From Acetobacteraceae bacterium (GTDB lineage: Bacteria; Pseudomonadota; Alphaproteobacteria; Acetobacterales; Acetobacteraceae), in contig JAIYAI010000786.1 of the NCBI GenBank assembly GCA_027489135.1, positions 1-25,278 of the forward strand: DNA of 25,278 nt, written 5' to 3'. The position numbers were made by a program, and so were the translations under genes. Of this stretch, positions 1 to 7,111 are shown piece after piece. Each line of letters begins with the position of its first letter. Position 1 is the stretch's first letter. Under the pieces are notes generated by a model. The model was given only the letters and a program-made list of their open reading frames with translations. It was not told the origin of the DNA and searched no databases.

Positions 1-2
1 CC

Positions 3-386
3 CCCGCCGGCCTGCTGCCGCTGCGCCGCTTCCTCTACCGCGCCGACCGCATCCCGCCGCCCGCCGCGCCGGGGTTCCGGGTGGAGCCGCTCTCGCCCGC
101 CGATGGCTGGTGCGACGACCCCGGCCACCCGGACTACAACCGCCAGGTCATGCTGCCGCATCCCGCGCGCGCCGAGGATCTCTGGCTGCAGGACGGGGTC
201 TACGACCTGATCGGCGTGCTCGGCTGGAACGATGATCCGGTGCAGCGCGGCCGCGGCAGCGCCATCTTCCTGCATGTCGCGCGGCCGGACCTGGCGCCGA
301 CCGAGGGCTGCATCGCCCTGCCCCTGGCCGAACTCCGGGCGCTGCTGTCCGCCGGCCTCGGCGCGATCGCGGTGCGGGCAGGTTGA
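3..386 (+). CDS. L,D-transpeptidase (YkuD-like) protein, 3' part only
   Basis: The frame is open from the left edge, so the true start lies outside the window. The visible 127 residues resemble the C-terminal part of YkuD-fold L,D-transpeptidase-family proteins, which make 3-3 cross-links in peptidoglycan or attach proteins to it. The fragment begins with a PLRRFLYRADR-type segment and has a conserved YNRQV block. It ends with FLHVARPDLAPTEGCIALP, which supplies the histidine and the nucleophilic cysteine of the YkuD catalytic motif in a degenerate form (TEGC rather than SHGC). Only about the last two thirds of a typical compact YkuD protein is present, so a signal peptide cannot be judged. 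An ATG-less stretch precedes residue 27; a GTG at 81 is an internal codon, not the start. Family membership is fairly sure, but the substrate is not known. Confidence 0.83.
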   Translation, partial: PAGLLPLRRFLYRADRIPPPAAPGFRVEPLSPADGWCDDPGHPDYNRQVMLPHPARAEDLWLQDGVYDLIGVLGWNDDPVQRGRGSAIFLHVARPDLAPTEGCIALPLAELRALLSAGLGAIAVRAG

Positions 387-477
387 GGCGGTTGCGGGCC
401 GGGCCCGGTCGCTGCATTCTGCGGCCCGATCAAGGCCCCGCGGTCAGGCGGGCCGACGGGACGGGGGAGAGGGACGC

Positions 478-669
478 ATGGAAGCCTTCGGCAAGCTCTG
501 GGACGCCAACGCGATGCTGATCGGCATCGTCTTCAGCCTGCTGGCCATCGCTGTGGCCGTGGCGCTGAGGAACGGCACCGTCGCCAGCGTGCTCGGCCTG
601 ATCGGCGGCATGGGCTTCATGTGGGTCGGCAAGCCGGTGCACGCCGAAGCGGCCGGCGACGAGGCCTGA
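478..669 (+). CDS. Small membrane protein, 63 aa, unknown function
   Basis: This is a 63-residue ORF with an ATG preceded by a strong purine-rich ribosome-binding site (GGGGGAGAGGG, about 5 nt upstream). After a short N-terminus (MEAFGKLWDAN) there is a hydrophobic stretch from about residue 13 to 31. A second, glycine-rich hydrophobic stretch follows at about 36 to 52, and the C-terminus is short and acidic. One or two membrane passes are likely. The reading frame continues upstream of 478, but the ribosome-binding site and the membrane-protein character support this start. It sits 91 bp after the transpeptidase gene and ends 22 bp from the convergent yggS stop. I do not recognise the family and assign no function. 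Confidence 0.65.
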   Translation: MEAFGKLWDANAMLIGIVFSLLAIAVAVALRNGTVASVLGLIGGMGFMWVGKPVHAEAAGDEA

Positions 670-691
670 TCGCCGCCCGCGCGCGCCGGGG

Positions 692-1387
692 CTACCGCGC
701 GCCGAAGATCGCGGTGCCCACCCGCACATGGGTGGCGCCGCAGGCGATGGCGGTAGCGTAGTCGCCACTCATGCCCATCGACAGCACCGCAAGCCCATGC
801 TTCGCGGCCAGCGCCGCAAGGTATTCGAAATGCGGCCGCGGATCCTCGCCCGCCGGCGGGATGCACATCAGCCCCTTCGGCGCGAGGCCGTATTCGTCAC
901 GGCAGGCGCGGATGAAGTCGTCCGCTTCGGCGCGAGCGACGCCCGCCTTCTGCGGCTCGTCCCCGGTGTTCACCTGCACCAGCAGGTCGGGCCTGCGGCC
1001 TTCCTTGCCCATCGCCTCGGCGATCGCGGCGGCAAGCCGCGGGCGGTCGAGGCTCTCGATGCAATCCGCCACGCGCACCGCGTCGCGCGCCTTGTTGGTC
1101 TGCAGGCCGCCGATGATGTGCAGGCGCAGGCCCGGATGATCCTGCCGCAGCGCCGGGAACTTCCCCTCCGCCTCCTGCACCCGGTTCTCCCCGAAGACGG
1201 CCTGCCCGGCGGCCAGCGCGGCGCGCACCGCCTCCGCCGGATGGGTCTTCGAGACGGCGACGAGCGTCACCGCATCGGCGGGGCGGTTGGCGCGGGCGCA
1301 GGCCTCCGCGATGGTGCCGCGCACACGGGCCAGGTTGGCGGCGATGGCGGCGTCGAGGCCGGGGGCGATGATCTCGGTGTCGGACAT
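692..1387 (-). CDS. yggS: YggS-family pyridoxal-phosphate homeostasis protein
   Basis: The 231-residue product matches the YggS/PROSC family, small one-domain proteins that bind pyridoxal 5'-phosphate without known catalysis and influence vitamin B6 and amino-acid homeostasis. The lysine expected to carry PLP is K47 in the TLVAVSKTHP motif. Other family hallmarks are FGENRVQEAEGK, HIIGGLQTNKA, LLVQVNTGDEPQKAG and, near the end, LSMGMSGDYATAIACGATHVRVGTAIFG. Length is normal for the family. The start at 1387 (MSDTEII) gives the expected N-terminus; the open frame runs far upstream, but that part is low-complexity GC-rich shadow. Its ATG overlaps the proposed ATG of the divergent thiE-like gene, so both 5' untranslated regions lie inside the neighbouring coding sequence. 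The gene converges with the small membrane-protein gene. Confidence 0.93.
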   Translation of the reverse strand: MSDTEIIAPGLDAAIAANLARVRGTIAEACARANRPADAVTLVAVSKTHPAEAVRAALAAGQAVFGENRVQEAEGKFPALRQDHPGLRLHIIGGLQTNKARDAVRVADCIESLDRPRLAAAIAEAMGKEGRRPDLLVQVNTGDEPQKAGVARAEADDFIRACRDEYGLAPKGLMCIPPAGEDPRPHFEYLAALAAKHGLAVLSMGMSGDYATAIACGATHVRVGTAIFGAR

Positions 1388-2060
1388 GGTGTCGCAGCCT
1401 AGGCCAAGCCCCGGCGCATCGCCACGCCTCGCATTGGCGGTCACCGCACGGCGCCTGCGTCCGGCCTTCGACGCCTCTGGCCGGCGCCTGCCTGCGCTCT
1501 GGCTGTTCAGCGACCCGGTGCGCCTGCCGGATCCCTGCGCGGCGGCGGCGCGCCTGCCGCGCGGCGCGGCGGTGGTGGCGCGCGCCCTGGCGCCGGGCGT
1601 GCTGCAGCGTCTGGCGGTGCTGGCGCGGCGGCGCGGCCTGCGGCTGCTGGTGGCGGGGGCGCCGCGGCTGGCGCTCGCGCTGCCAGGGGCAGGGCTGCAT
1701 CTGGCGGACCGAACGCCGCCGCCCGGCCTCGGCGCCTTCCTGCTGGCGCGGCGCGCAGGCGGCGGGCGGCGCCTGCTGAGTGCCGCCGCGCATGGGCCGG
1801 CCGGGCTGTGGCGGGCGCGGCGCCTGGGCGCCGATGCGGCGATCCTCTCGCCGGTCTTTCCGACGCGGAGCCATCCGGGGGCGCCGGCGCTCGGCGTGCT
1901 GCGCTGGGCGACGTTGGCGCGACGCGCGGGCCGGCCGGTGGTGGCGCTGGGCGGGGTCGACGGCGGCTCTGCGCGGCGCCTGCCGCGGCGCACGGCGGGC
2001 CTGGCGGCGATCGGTGCGCTCGGCGGCGGATGGCGGGGCGGGGCGGCCGGCACCGGGTAG
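1386..2060 (+). CDS. Thiamine phosphate synthase-like protein (ThiE/TenI fold)
   Basis: The product of about 224 residues resembles ThiE/TenI-type proteins, which join the pyrimidine and thiazole moieties of thiamine or act as thiazole tautomerases. Visible features are LWLFSDPVRLPDP at the first beta strand, GADAAILSPVFPTRSHPG (the ThiE phosphate-loop region) and PVVALGGVDG near the C-terminus. The start is uncertain. The ATG at 1386 overlaps the divergent yggS ATG and lacks a clear ribosome-binding site, and a TTG at 1434 would remove 16 residues of doubtful N-terminus. The protein is rich in arginine and alanine and poorly conserved outside these motifs, as in other lineage-specific ThiE-like proteins of the group. 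Activity is unproven, because the pyrimidine-binding residues of canonical ThiE are hard to place by eye. Confidence 0.78.
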   Translation: MVSQPRPSPGASPRLALAVTARRLRPAFDASGRRLPALWLFSDPVRLPDPCAAAARLPRGAAVVARALAPGVLQRLAVLARRRGLRLLVAGAPRLALALPGAGLHLADRTPPPGLGAFLLARRAGGGRRLLSAAAHGPAGLWRARRLGADAAILSPVFPTRSHPGAPALGVLRWATLARRAGRPVVALGGVDGGSARRLPRRTAGLAAIGALGGGWRGGAAGTG

Positions 2061-2085
2061 CAGGGATGCCACGCCGCGCCCGGGT

Positions 2086-2105
2086 CTGTGGCGAGCCCGC
2101 CACAG
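2086..2105. repeat. Perfect 8-bp inverted repeat after the thiE-like gene
   Basis: CTGTGGCG (2086-2093) and CGCCACAG (2098-2105) form a perfect 8-bp inverted repeat with a 4-nt loop, beginning 25 nt after the thiE-like stop. No T-run follows, so it is not a classical intrinsic terminator. It may be an RNA-end hairpin or a protein-binding site in the porin upstream region. Confidence 0.5.
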
Positions 2106-2141
2106 TGTCTCAGTGATGTCGCGGTGGCCGCATCTGCCCGG

Positions 2142-2171
2142 TTGCCGGGTTTCGCTAGGCCGCCGCATAGT
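2142..2171 (+). promoter_or_regulatory. Possible sigma-70-type promoter of the porin gene
   Basis: TTGCCG (2142-2147) and CATAGT (2166-2171) are separated by 18 bp and lie about 150 bp before the porin start, inside the 257-bp gap 2061-2317. The match to TTGACA/TATAAT is moderate, and the long leader would be unusual but possible for a strongly expressed porin. Apart from this and the inverted repeat at 2086-2105, I see nothing else convincing in that gap. Confidence 0.25.
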
Positions 2172-2317
2172 GAGCCCAGGCCCGAAAGGGTGCGGATTCG
2201 ACGCCTGCCTGTCTCTGGGTTCTCCAGCGGCGTGCGTCGGACCGGACCGGCTTCCTCCGGGGGGCGGGGGCGGGTCAAGGGAACAGCCGGCTATGCCGGC
2301 GGGTGAGGAGGATTTTG

Positions 2318-3760
2318 ATGCGCAAGATTCTGCTGGGCACCACCGCGGTGGTCGGCGCAGCGCTGCTGGCGCCCCAGGTTGCCAGCGCGCAGGAAGCGCC
2401 GACGGTCCGTATCGGTGGCTACTTCCAGGCCTACTACGGCAATACGCAGCAGACCGGCACCAGCGCCACGAACGTGTCGATGAACACGATCGGTGCGTCG
2501 GACGGTGGTGAAGCGACGCCGTTCCAGGCCAGCACGGGCGCGAACACCGGTGCGGTCACCGGCAGCGTGGCCAACACCAGCCAGAACCAGCAGGGCTCCG
2601 CCCGTCTCGGCCATAACGACTTCTCGTCGGATGCCGAAATCCACGTCTTCGTGAACGGCAAGACCGCGAACGGCCTGTCCTACGGCGCCGTCCTCGAGAT
2701 GGCGTTCAACCAGCAGGAAGGTTCGGTCCGTAACAACGGCCGCCGCGCGGTGAACGACAAGACCACCGCGTTCATGGACGAGATGTACGCCTTCATCTCC
2801 TCCCCCACCCTCGGCCAGATCCGCTTCGGTGACGAAGACGGCCCGATGGGCGGCCTGATGAACGCCGGCTTCATCACGAACTTCGGTTCGGGTGGTGTGT
2901 ACGGCTACTGGGAGAACTTCACCGTTCGCCCGAACCGCACGACGACCTCCCCGGGTGGTCTCGGCGACAACACCAAGCTGATCTACCTCTCGCCGCAGGT
3001 CTTCGGCTTCGACCTCGGTCTCTCCTGGGCCTTCAACGAGGGCACGGGTGAGGATGTCGGCTGCTTGAACAGCTTCTCCTCGGTCAACTGCGACCGCGCC
3101 TACGCCATCACCGGCTCCGGCGTCCCGGGCCGCTCGCACGCCCTGCCGGGCCGTACGAACGAGCTGCAGGCGATGCTCCGCTGGCGCGGCAACATCGCGG
3201 GCGTCGGCATCGCTGCCTCCGCCGGCATGATGTCCTCGCAGGTCATCCGCAACGTGGATGTCTTCGGGAACATCGTGAAGAACCTGCAGAGCCCGCAGGT
3301 CTATCAGGTCGGCCTCCAGGCCACCTGGCAGGGCCTGACGGTCGGCGCCAACTACATGTGGGGCAACACGAGCTTCTTCTACATCCCGATCGCGCGCGGC
3401 TCGAAGGGGATGGAGCAGTACTTCGTGGGCGCGTCCTACACCTTCGGCCCGATCACGGTCGGCGCGAACGGCTTCTGGGGCAGCTACGCGCAGCTTCCGG
3501 GCGCCGCGGGCATCGACGGCGTGGCCACCTACGGCGGCCAGGGCGCCCCGATGCAGAAGCGCTATGCCTTCTCGGTCGGTGGCAACTATCGCCTCGCCCC
3601 GGGCATGGACATCGTGGCCGAGTGGACGCAGCACACGACCCACATCGCCGGCAACTTCGGCCAGCAGGGCTTCGGCAGCTGCAGCGCGACGCAGCAGAAC
3701 AACTGCTCGAACCGCGCGACCACGCAGGTGTTCCTCACCGGCCTCCGCCTGGCCTTCTGA
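2318..3760 (+). CDS. Major outer-membrane porin, 480 aa
   Basis: A classical signal peptide (MRKILLGTTAVVGAALLAPQVASA, cleavage after ASA) is followed by a mature protein that looks like a 16-strand Gram-negative porin. It has alternating aromatic and glycine-rich strand segments, many short Gly/Asn/Thr loops, and a C-terminal strand ending in phenylalanine (FLTGLRLAF), the usual Bam recognition signal. Porins of this type are abundant trimeric channels for small hydrophilic solutes in Acetobacteraceae. The ATG at 2318 was chosen because GAGGAG at 2305-2310 is an ideal ribosome-binding site and because it places the signal peptide at the N-terminus; an in-frame GTG at 2303 would overlap that site. 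Codon use differs from the neighbours (more GGT, CGT and AAC, fewer all-GC codons), which fits strong expression. A strong terminator follows at 3786-3819, so the gene is probably monocistronic. Confidence 0.93.
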   Translation: MRKILLGTTAVVGAALLAPQVASAQEAPTVRIGGYFQAYYGNTQQTGTSATNVSMNTIGASDGGEATPFQASTGANTGAVTGSVANTSQNQQGSARLGHNDFSSDAEIHVFVNGKTANGLSYGAVLEMAFNQQEGSVRNNGRRAVNDKTTAFMDEMYAFISSPTLGQIRFGDEDGPMGGLMNAGFITNFGSGGVYGYWENFTVRPNRTTTSPGGLGDNTKLIYLSPQVFGFDLGLSWAFNEGTGEDVGCLNSFSSVNCDRAYAITGSGVPGRSHALPGRTNELQAMLRWRGNIAGVGIAASAGMMSSQVIRNVDVFGNIVKNLQSPQVYQVGLQATWQGLTVGANYMWGNTSFFYIPIARGSKGMEQYFVGASYTFGPITVGANGFWGSYAQLPGAAGIDGVATYGGQGAPMQKRYAFSVGGNYRLAPGMDIVAEWTQHTTHIAGNFGQQGFGSCSATQQNNCSNRATTQVFLTGLRLAF

Positions 3761-3785
3761 TCGGCCCAGGCGTCGCGTACGGGAC

Positions 3786-3819
3786 GGGGCGGCGGGGCAA
3801 CCCGCCGCCCCTTCCTTTT
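3786..3819 (+). terminator. Strong intrinsic terminator of the porin gene
   Basis: GGGGCGGCGGG (3786-3796) pairs perfectly with CCCGCCGCCCC (3801-3811), giving an 11-bp stem closed by a GCAA tetraloop of the GNRA class. TTCCTTTT follows. It begins 25 nt after the porin stop codon and is the clearest rho-independent terminator in the window. Confidence 0.9.
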
Positions 3820-3841
3820 GGGGCCACGAAATCGTTGCCCC

Positions 3842-3869
3842 TTGCCCGGACTCCGCAATGGCGTCTAAT
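3842..3869 (+). promoter_or_regulatory. Probable sigma-70 promoter of the DUF3576 gene
   Basis: TTGCCC (3842-3847), a 16-bp spacer and TCTAAT (3864-3869) match the vegetative consensus at 4/6 and 5/6 positions. The site lies directly after the porin terminator and 32 bp before the DUF3576 start, where a promoter is needed. Confidence 0.45.
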
Positions 3870-3901
3870 CAGGCCGCCGCCAGTCCGGACACGAAGAGAC
3901 C

Positions 3902-4435
3902 ATGAAGCCTCATCTGCTGGCCCTCGGGCTCCTCATCCCCGTGCTCGCCGCCTGTGGCGGGGAGAACTCGCGCCAGGTGCGTAACGATGAGTATGGCGAC
4001 TACCGGAACAGCCAGGCCCGCAACAAGCCGCAGGGCGCATCCTCCGGCATCGTGGTGTTCGGCGTCGACCGTGAACGCCAGGCGCGCGAGGCCAATGCCG
4101 TCGGCGGGACCGGGCTGAGCGTCAACGCCTTCCTCTGGCGCGCCACGCTCGACACCCTGGCCTTCATGCCGCTCGCCTCCGCCGATCCCTTCGGCGGTAC
4201 CATCATCACGGACTGGTACACGCCCGCCGCGGCGGACGGGGAGCGCTTCCGCGCCCAGGCCTATGTCATGGGCCGCCAGCTTCGGTCCGACGCGGTGAGG
4301 GTGCAGGTGTTCCGCCAGGTGCTGGCCCGCGGCCAGTGGGTGGACGCACCGGTCTCCGCCTCCACCAACTCCGAGCTCGAGGACAAGGTGCTGGCCCGGG
4401 CGCGCGAACTGCGCAGCCAGTCCGCCGCACGCTGA
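3902..4435 (+). CDS. DUF3576 lipoprotein
   Basis: The 177-residue product has a lipoprotein signal peptide with lipobox LAAC (cysteine at residue 18), so it should be acylated and anchored in the envelope. The rest matches the alphaproteobacterial DUF3576 family: SVNAFLWRATLDTLAFMPLASADPFGG, ITDWYTP, RFRAQAYVMGRQLRSDAVRV and a C-terminal KVLARARELR helix. These proteins are widespread in Rhodospirillales and relatives and have no established biochemical function. The length is typical. The ATG is preceded by GAAGAGACC and the gene has its own likely promoter at 3842-3869. It ends 22 bp before azlC, so the three genes may form one transcript, although the functions do not obviously connect. 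Confidence 0.9.
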   Translation: MKPHLLALGLLIPVLAACGGENSRQVRNDEYGDYRNSQARNKPQGASSGIVVFGVDRERQAREANAVGGTGLSVNAFLWRATLDTLAFMPLASADPFGGTIITDWYTPAAADGERFRAQAYVMGRQLRSDAVRVQVFRQVLARGQWVDAPVSASTNSELEDKVLARARELRSQSAAR

Positions 4436-4457
4436 GCCGCCGCCGGGGGCGACCCCG

Positions 4458-5126
4458 GTGATCCCCTTCCGCACCGGCCTCCGCGCCGCACTCGGCGCGC
4501 CCGCCCTGGCCATGGGTGCGACATTCCTGGCCTTCGGCGCGGCGAGCGCGGAGGCGAACCTCGCCTTCGGCTGGGCGCTGGCGGCGTCGCTGCTGGTCTA
4601 CGGCATGGCGGGGCAGGTGGTGCTGCTGCAGCTTGCCGGGGGACCGGTGGCCGGCGCCGTGCTGGGCGCCACCGCGGCGAATGCGCGATTCTTCCCGATG
4701 GCGGTCGCGATCGCGCCCTGGCTCGGCCCGCACCGGGCGCGGCGCTGGCTGGCGCTGCCCTTCATCGCCATCACCCCCTGGGCAGCCGGGATGCGGCATC
4801 TGCCGCTGCGCGATCCCGCGGCGCGGTTGCCCTGGTTCCTCGGCTTCGCCCTGGCGAGCTGGGTGGCGGCGGCGGCCGCGACGGCGCTGGGGCATGGCCT
4901 TGCGCCGCATCTCGATGCCGCGTTGCGGGCGGCGCTGCTGTTCGCCAATCCGCTCTACTTCGCGCTGCTGATGGCGGCCGAACTGCGGGTGCCGGCGCCG
5001 CGGCGGGCGATGCTGCTGGGGGCGGCGGCGGCGCCGCTGGCCCTGTGGCTGCCGCCGGCCTGGGGGCTGCTGGCGGCGGGGCTGATCGGTGGCACCGCCG
5101 CCTGGGCCTGGGGCCGGCGAGCATGA
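4458..5126 (+). CDS. azlC: AzlC-family branched-chain amino acid exporter, large subunit
   Basis: The 222-residue integral membrane protein has the AzlC/YgaZ signature: FRTGLRAALGAPALAMG at the N-terminus, VYGMAGQVVLLQL in the second hydrophobic segment and ATAANARFFPMAVAIAPWL after it. About five to six membrane helices are predictable. The family works with a small AzlD/YgaH partner to export branched-chain amino acids or related compounds. The start is GTG at 4458, preceded only by a weak GGGGGCGACC site; translation may be coupled to the upstream gene. Its stop codon overlaps the azlD start (ATGA, 5123-5126), a classic coupled arrangement that supports formation of one complex. The actual substrate is inferred from family knowledge and is not shown here. 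Confidence 0.9.
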   Translation: MIPFRTGLRAALGAPALAMGATFLAFGAASAEANLAFGWALAASLLVYGMAGQVVLLQLAGGPVAGAVLGATAANARFFPMAVAIAPWLGPHRARRWLALPFIAITPWAAGMRHLPLRDPAARLPWFLGFALASWVAAAAATALGHGLAPHLDAALRAALLFANPLYFALLMAAELRVPAPRRAMLLGAAAAPLALWLPPAWGLLAAGLIGGTAAWAWGRRA

Positions 5127-5446
5127 GCGGCGCCGATCTCGCGCTCGGGCTGACCGCGCTGGCGATGCTGGGTCTGCGCGCGGCGGGGCTGGCGGTGGCC
5201 GGCGCGCTGCGCCCGGACCATCCCTTCATCGCCTGGGCTGCGGCGGTGAGCCAGGCGACGCTGGCGTCCTTCGTGGTGCTGGCGGTGGTCGCGCCGGGCG
5301 GCGTGCTGGCGACGGTGCCGGGGCCGGCGCGGGTGGCGGGGCTGGTTGTGGGGCTGGGGGCCTATGCCGCGCTGCGGGGCAGGCTGCTGGTCGCGCTGGT
5401 CGCAGGGCTGGGGGCGCTGGTGGTGGTGCGCGCGGTCGTCGGGTAG
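5123..5446 (+). CDS. azlD: AzlD-family exporter, small subunit
   Basis: The 107-residue, almost entirely hydrophobic protein has four likely membrane helices and the AzlD pattern: LGLRAAGLAVAGALRPDHPFIAW near the N-terminus, followed by ATLASFVVLAVVAPGG. It is the expected partner of AzlC. The ATG overlaps the azlC stop by 4 bp (ATGA), so the two subunits should be translated together. Length is normal for AzlD. The C-terminus ends 63 bp from the convergent DUF1489 gene, with the palindromic repeat at 5479-5504 in between. Confidence 0.87.
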   Translation: MSGADLALGLTALAMLGLRAAGLAVAGALRPDHPFIAWAAAVSQATLASFVVLAVVAPGGVLATVPGPARVAGLVVGLGAYAALRGRLLVALVAGLGALVVVRAVVG

Positions 5447-5478
5447 GGGCCGCGCTGCCGGGCCACTGCCACCCCCGA

Positions 5479-5504
5479 CCCCTCCCCCGCGGGCGGGGGA
5501 GGGG
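5479..5504. repeat. Intergenic GC-rich palindrome, copy 1
   Basis: CCCCTCCCCCGC (5479-5490) is followed by GG and its exact reverse complement GCGGGGGAGGGG (5493-5504). It sits between the convergent azlD and DUF1489 genes, 5 bp from the latter's stop codon. A second copy with the same core is at 23957-23980. It may act as a bidirectional transcript end, but no T-run accompanies it. Confidence 0.75.
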
Positions 5505-5509
5505 AAGGT

Positions 5510-5935
5510 CTAAAGCAGGCAGAGCGCCGTCAGTTCCTGGCGCAGTTTCGGTGGCAGGGCATCGACGCCACGCGTCTCGGCCCGGCCCGCCACCAGGTCC
5601 TCGGGCGCGGCCTCGGGCGCGAGATACCGCCAGCCCTGGAAGGGCTTCATCGGGCGCGCCGCCACCTGCACGATGGTCGGGTCCAGCACCAGACCGGCGC
5701 AACTCGTGCCGTCGTCCCACTGCTCCTCGCGCACCTCCAGGATGCGCTGGCGCACCTGCACGAAGCCGGCGATCACCCAGTAGATCGACCCGCCATCCTC
5801 GATCTCCGCCGCGCGCTTGGGGAACATCCGCGTCTGGTGGCGCAGCGGCGGCTCCGCCTTGGCGCGGCGCGCCTGCACCTCGCGCAGATGCGCGATGTCC
5901 TTAACGCCGACCGAGAGCTTGATGAGGTGGAGCAT
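5510..5935 (-). CDS. DUF1489 family protein
   Basis: The 141-residue protein begins MLHLIKLSVGVKDIAHL and contains RHQTRMFPKRAAEIEDGG, SIYWVIAGFVQVRQRIL, LVLDPTIVQVAARP and FQGWRYL. These are the conserved blocks of the alphaproteobacterial DUF1489 family, whose members are short cytoplasmic proteins of unknown function. The start at 5935 matches the family N-terminus, and a short GAGG precedes it by a few bases. The open frame extends 12 codons further upstream, but those residues do not fit the family. No operon partner is visible: azlD converges from one side, and the PEP mutase-family gene diverges on the other with 166 bp between them. Confidence 0.9.
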   Translation of the reverse strand: MLHLIKLSVGVKDIAHLREVQARRAKAEPPLRHQTRMFPKRAAEIEDGGSIYWVIAGFVQVRQRILEVREEQWDDGTSCAGLVLDPTIVQVAARPMKPFQGWRYLAPEAAPEDLVAGRAETRGVDALPPKLRQELTALCLL

Positions 5936-6011
5936 CCTCAACCCATGTGCGGCCGGCCCGAGTCCCGGCAAGCATCGTTACGACCACGTCCGATCCGGTG
6001 CGGCTGAAAGG

Positions 6012-6037
6012 CCGGGGCGGTGAATCGGCCGCCCCGG
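6012..6037. repeat. Hairpin in the divergent gap before the PEP mutase-family gene
   Basis: CCGGGGCGG (6012-6020) and CCGCCCCGG (6029-6037) form a perfect 9-bp stem with an 8-nt loop, 65 bp before the start of the lyase-family gene and about 77 bp upstream of the DUF1489 start. It could be a leader structure or an operator. The rest of the gap 5936-6101 shows no clear promoter to my eye. Confidence 0.4.
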
Positions 6038-6101
6038 AACCGCTTGACCCGCCTGCCCCGCGCCGGGGAGGCTGCGCGACACCACGCGGAGGAGACACGC
6101 C

Positions 6102-7064
6102 ATGCGCCTTGGTCAAGGTGAAGCCGCCCGCCCGGGCACGCGGCTGCGGGCGCTGATCGCCGCGCAGAAGCCGCTGGTCGTGCCCGGCTGCTACAACGCG
6201 CTCTCGGCCCGCATCCTGGAACATGCCGGCCACCCGGCGGTCTACATGTCGGGCTACGGCACCTCGCTGGCGCTGCTCGGCCTGCCGGATGCGGGGCTCT
6301 CGACGCTGACCGAGATGGCGCTGAACGCGAAGCTGATCTCCTCGGCCGTGCGGGTGCCCGTGATCGCCGATGCGGACACGGGTTTCGGCAACGCCATCAA
6401 CGTCATCCGCACGGTCGAGGAATACATCCGCGCCGGCGTCGCCGCCCTGCACATGGAAGACCAGGTGGCGCCGAAGCGCTGCGGCCATGTCGCGGGACGC
6501 GAGGTGATCGGGCGGGAGGAGGCGGTGGCGAAGATCCGCGCCGCCCATGCCGCGCGCATGGAACTCGACCCCGACTTCATGATCGTCGCCCGCACCGATG
6601 CCCGCGGCGCGCATGGCGGGTCGCTGGACGAGGCGATCGCCCGCGCGAACCTGTTCCTGGAGGCCGGCGCCGACATGGCCTTCGTCGAGGGCCCTTCGAG
6701 CCTGGAGGAGATCGCCGAGGTCTGCCGCCGCGTGAAGGGCCCCATCTTCTACAACCAGACCGGCATTTCGCCCCGCCTGTCGGAGGCCGACATGGCGCGC
6801 CTCGGCATCGCGCTGACCATCCTGCCCGGCGCCGCGCTGCGGGAGACCATCATGCGCGTGCACGACCTGGCCGTGGCGATGAAGCAGCAGGGCGCGCTGG
6901 CGGAGGTGGAGGTGGATACGCGCACGAAGACCCACCCCGTCGGCAACCTGCATCTCTTCAGCGGCTTCGACCGCATCCGCGCGCTGGAGGCGGAGTTCCT
7001 GCCGGCCGAGGCGCAGCAGAAATACGAAGGGACCCTGGGCCACATGCCGGAGACGACGCGCTGA
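6102..7064 (+). CDS. Isocitrate lyase/PEP mutase-family carbon-carbon lyase
   Basis: The 320-residue protein is a TIM-barrel member of the ICL/PEPM superfamily, which cleaves or rearranges C-C or P-C bonds in 2-oxo and hydroxy acids using Mg2+. Visible features are PGCYNALSARILEHAGHPAVYMSGYG, the metal and substrate site VIADADTGFGN (D90, D92), HMEDQ (E119) and PKRCGH with C127. The KRCGH cysteine motif is that of the lyases (2-methylisocitrate lyase and 2,3-dimethylmalate lyase types) rather than of PEP mutases, so lyase chemistry is likely. The exact substrate cannot be told. GGAGGAGACACGCC precedes the ATG. The stop codon touches the proposed upstream start region of the hybrid kinase gene, suggesting co-transcription. 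Confidence 0.88.
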   Translation: MRLGQGEAARPGTRLRALIAAQKPLVVPGCYNALSARILEHAGHPAVYMSGYGTSLALLGLPDAGLSTLTEMALNAKLISSAVRVPVIADADTGFGNAINVIRTVEEYIRAGVAALHMEDQVAPKRCGHVAGREVIGREEAVAKIRAAHAARMELDPDFMIVARTDARGAHGGSLDEAIARANLFLEAGADMAFVEGPSSLEEIAEVCRRVKGPIFYNQTGISPRLSEADMARLGIALTILPGAALRETIMRVHDLAVAMKQQGALAEVEVDTRTKTHPVGNLHLFSGFDRIRALEAEFLPAEAQQKYEGTLGHMPETTR

Positions 7065-7111
7065 CCGACGCCGGCTCCCTCCTCGCGGACCAGCGCCTCG
7101 CCCTCGACACC

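Noticed and set aside
1388..2278. Long N-terminal extension of the yggS frame
   Set aside because: The extra 297 residues are Arg/Ala/Pro-rich antisense of the thiE-like gene; YggS proteins start at the position of 1387.
2303..2317. GTG start five codons before the porin ATG
   Set aside because: It would consume the GAGGAG ribosome-binding site and add residues before a clean signal peptide.
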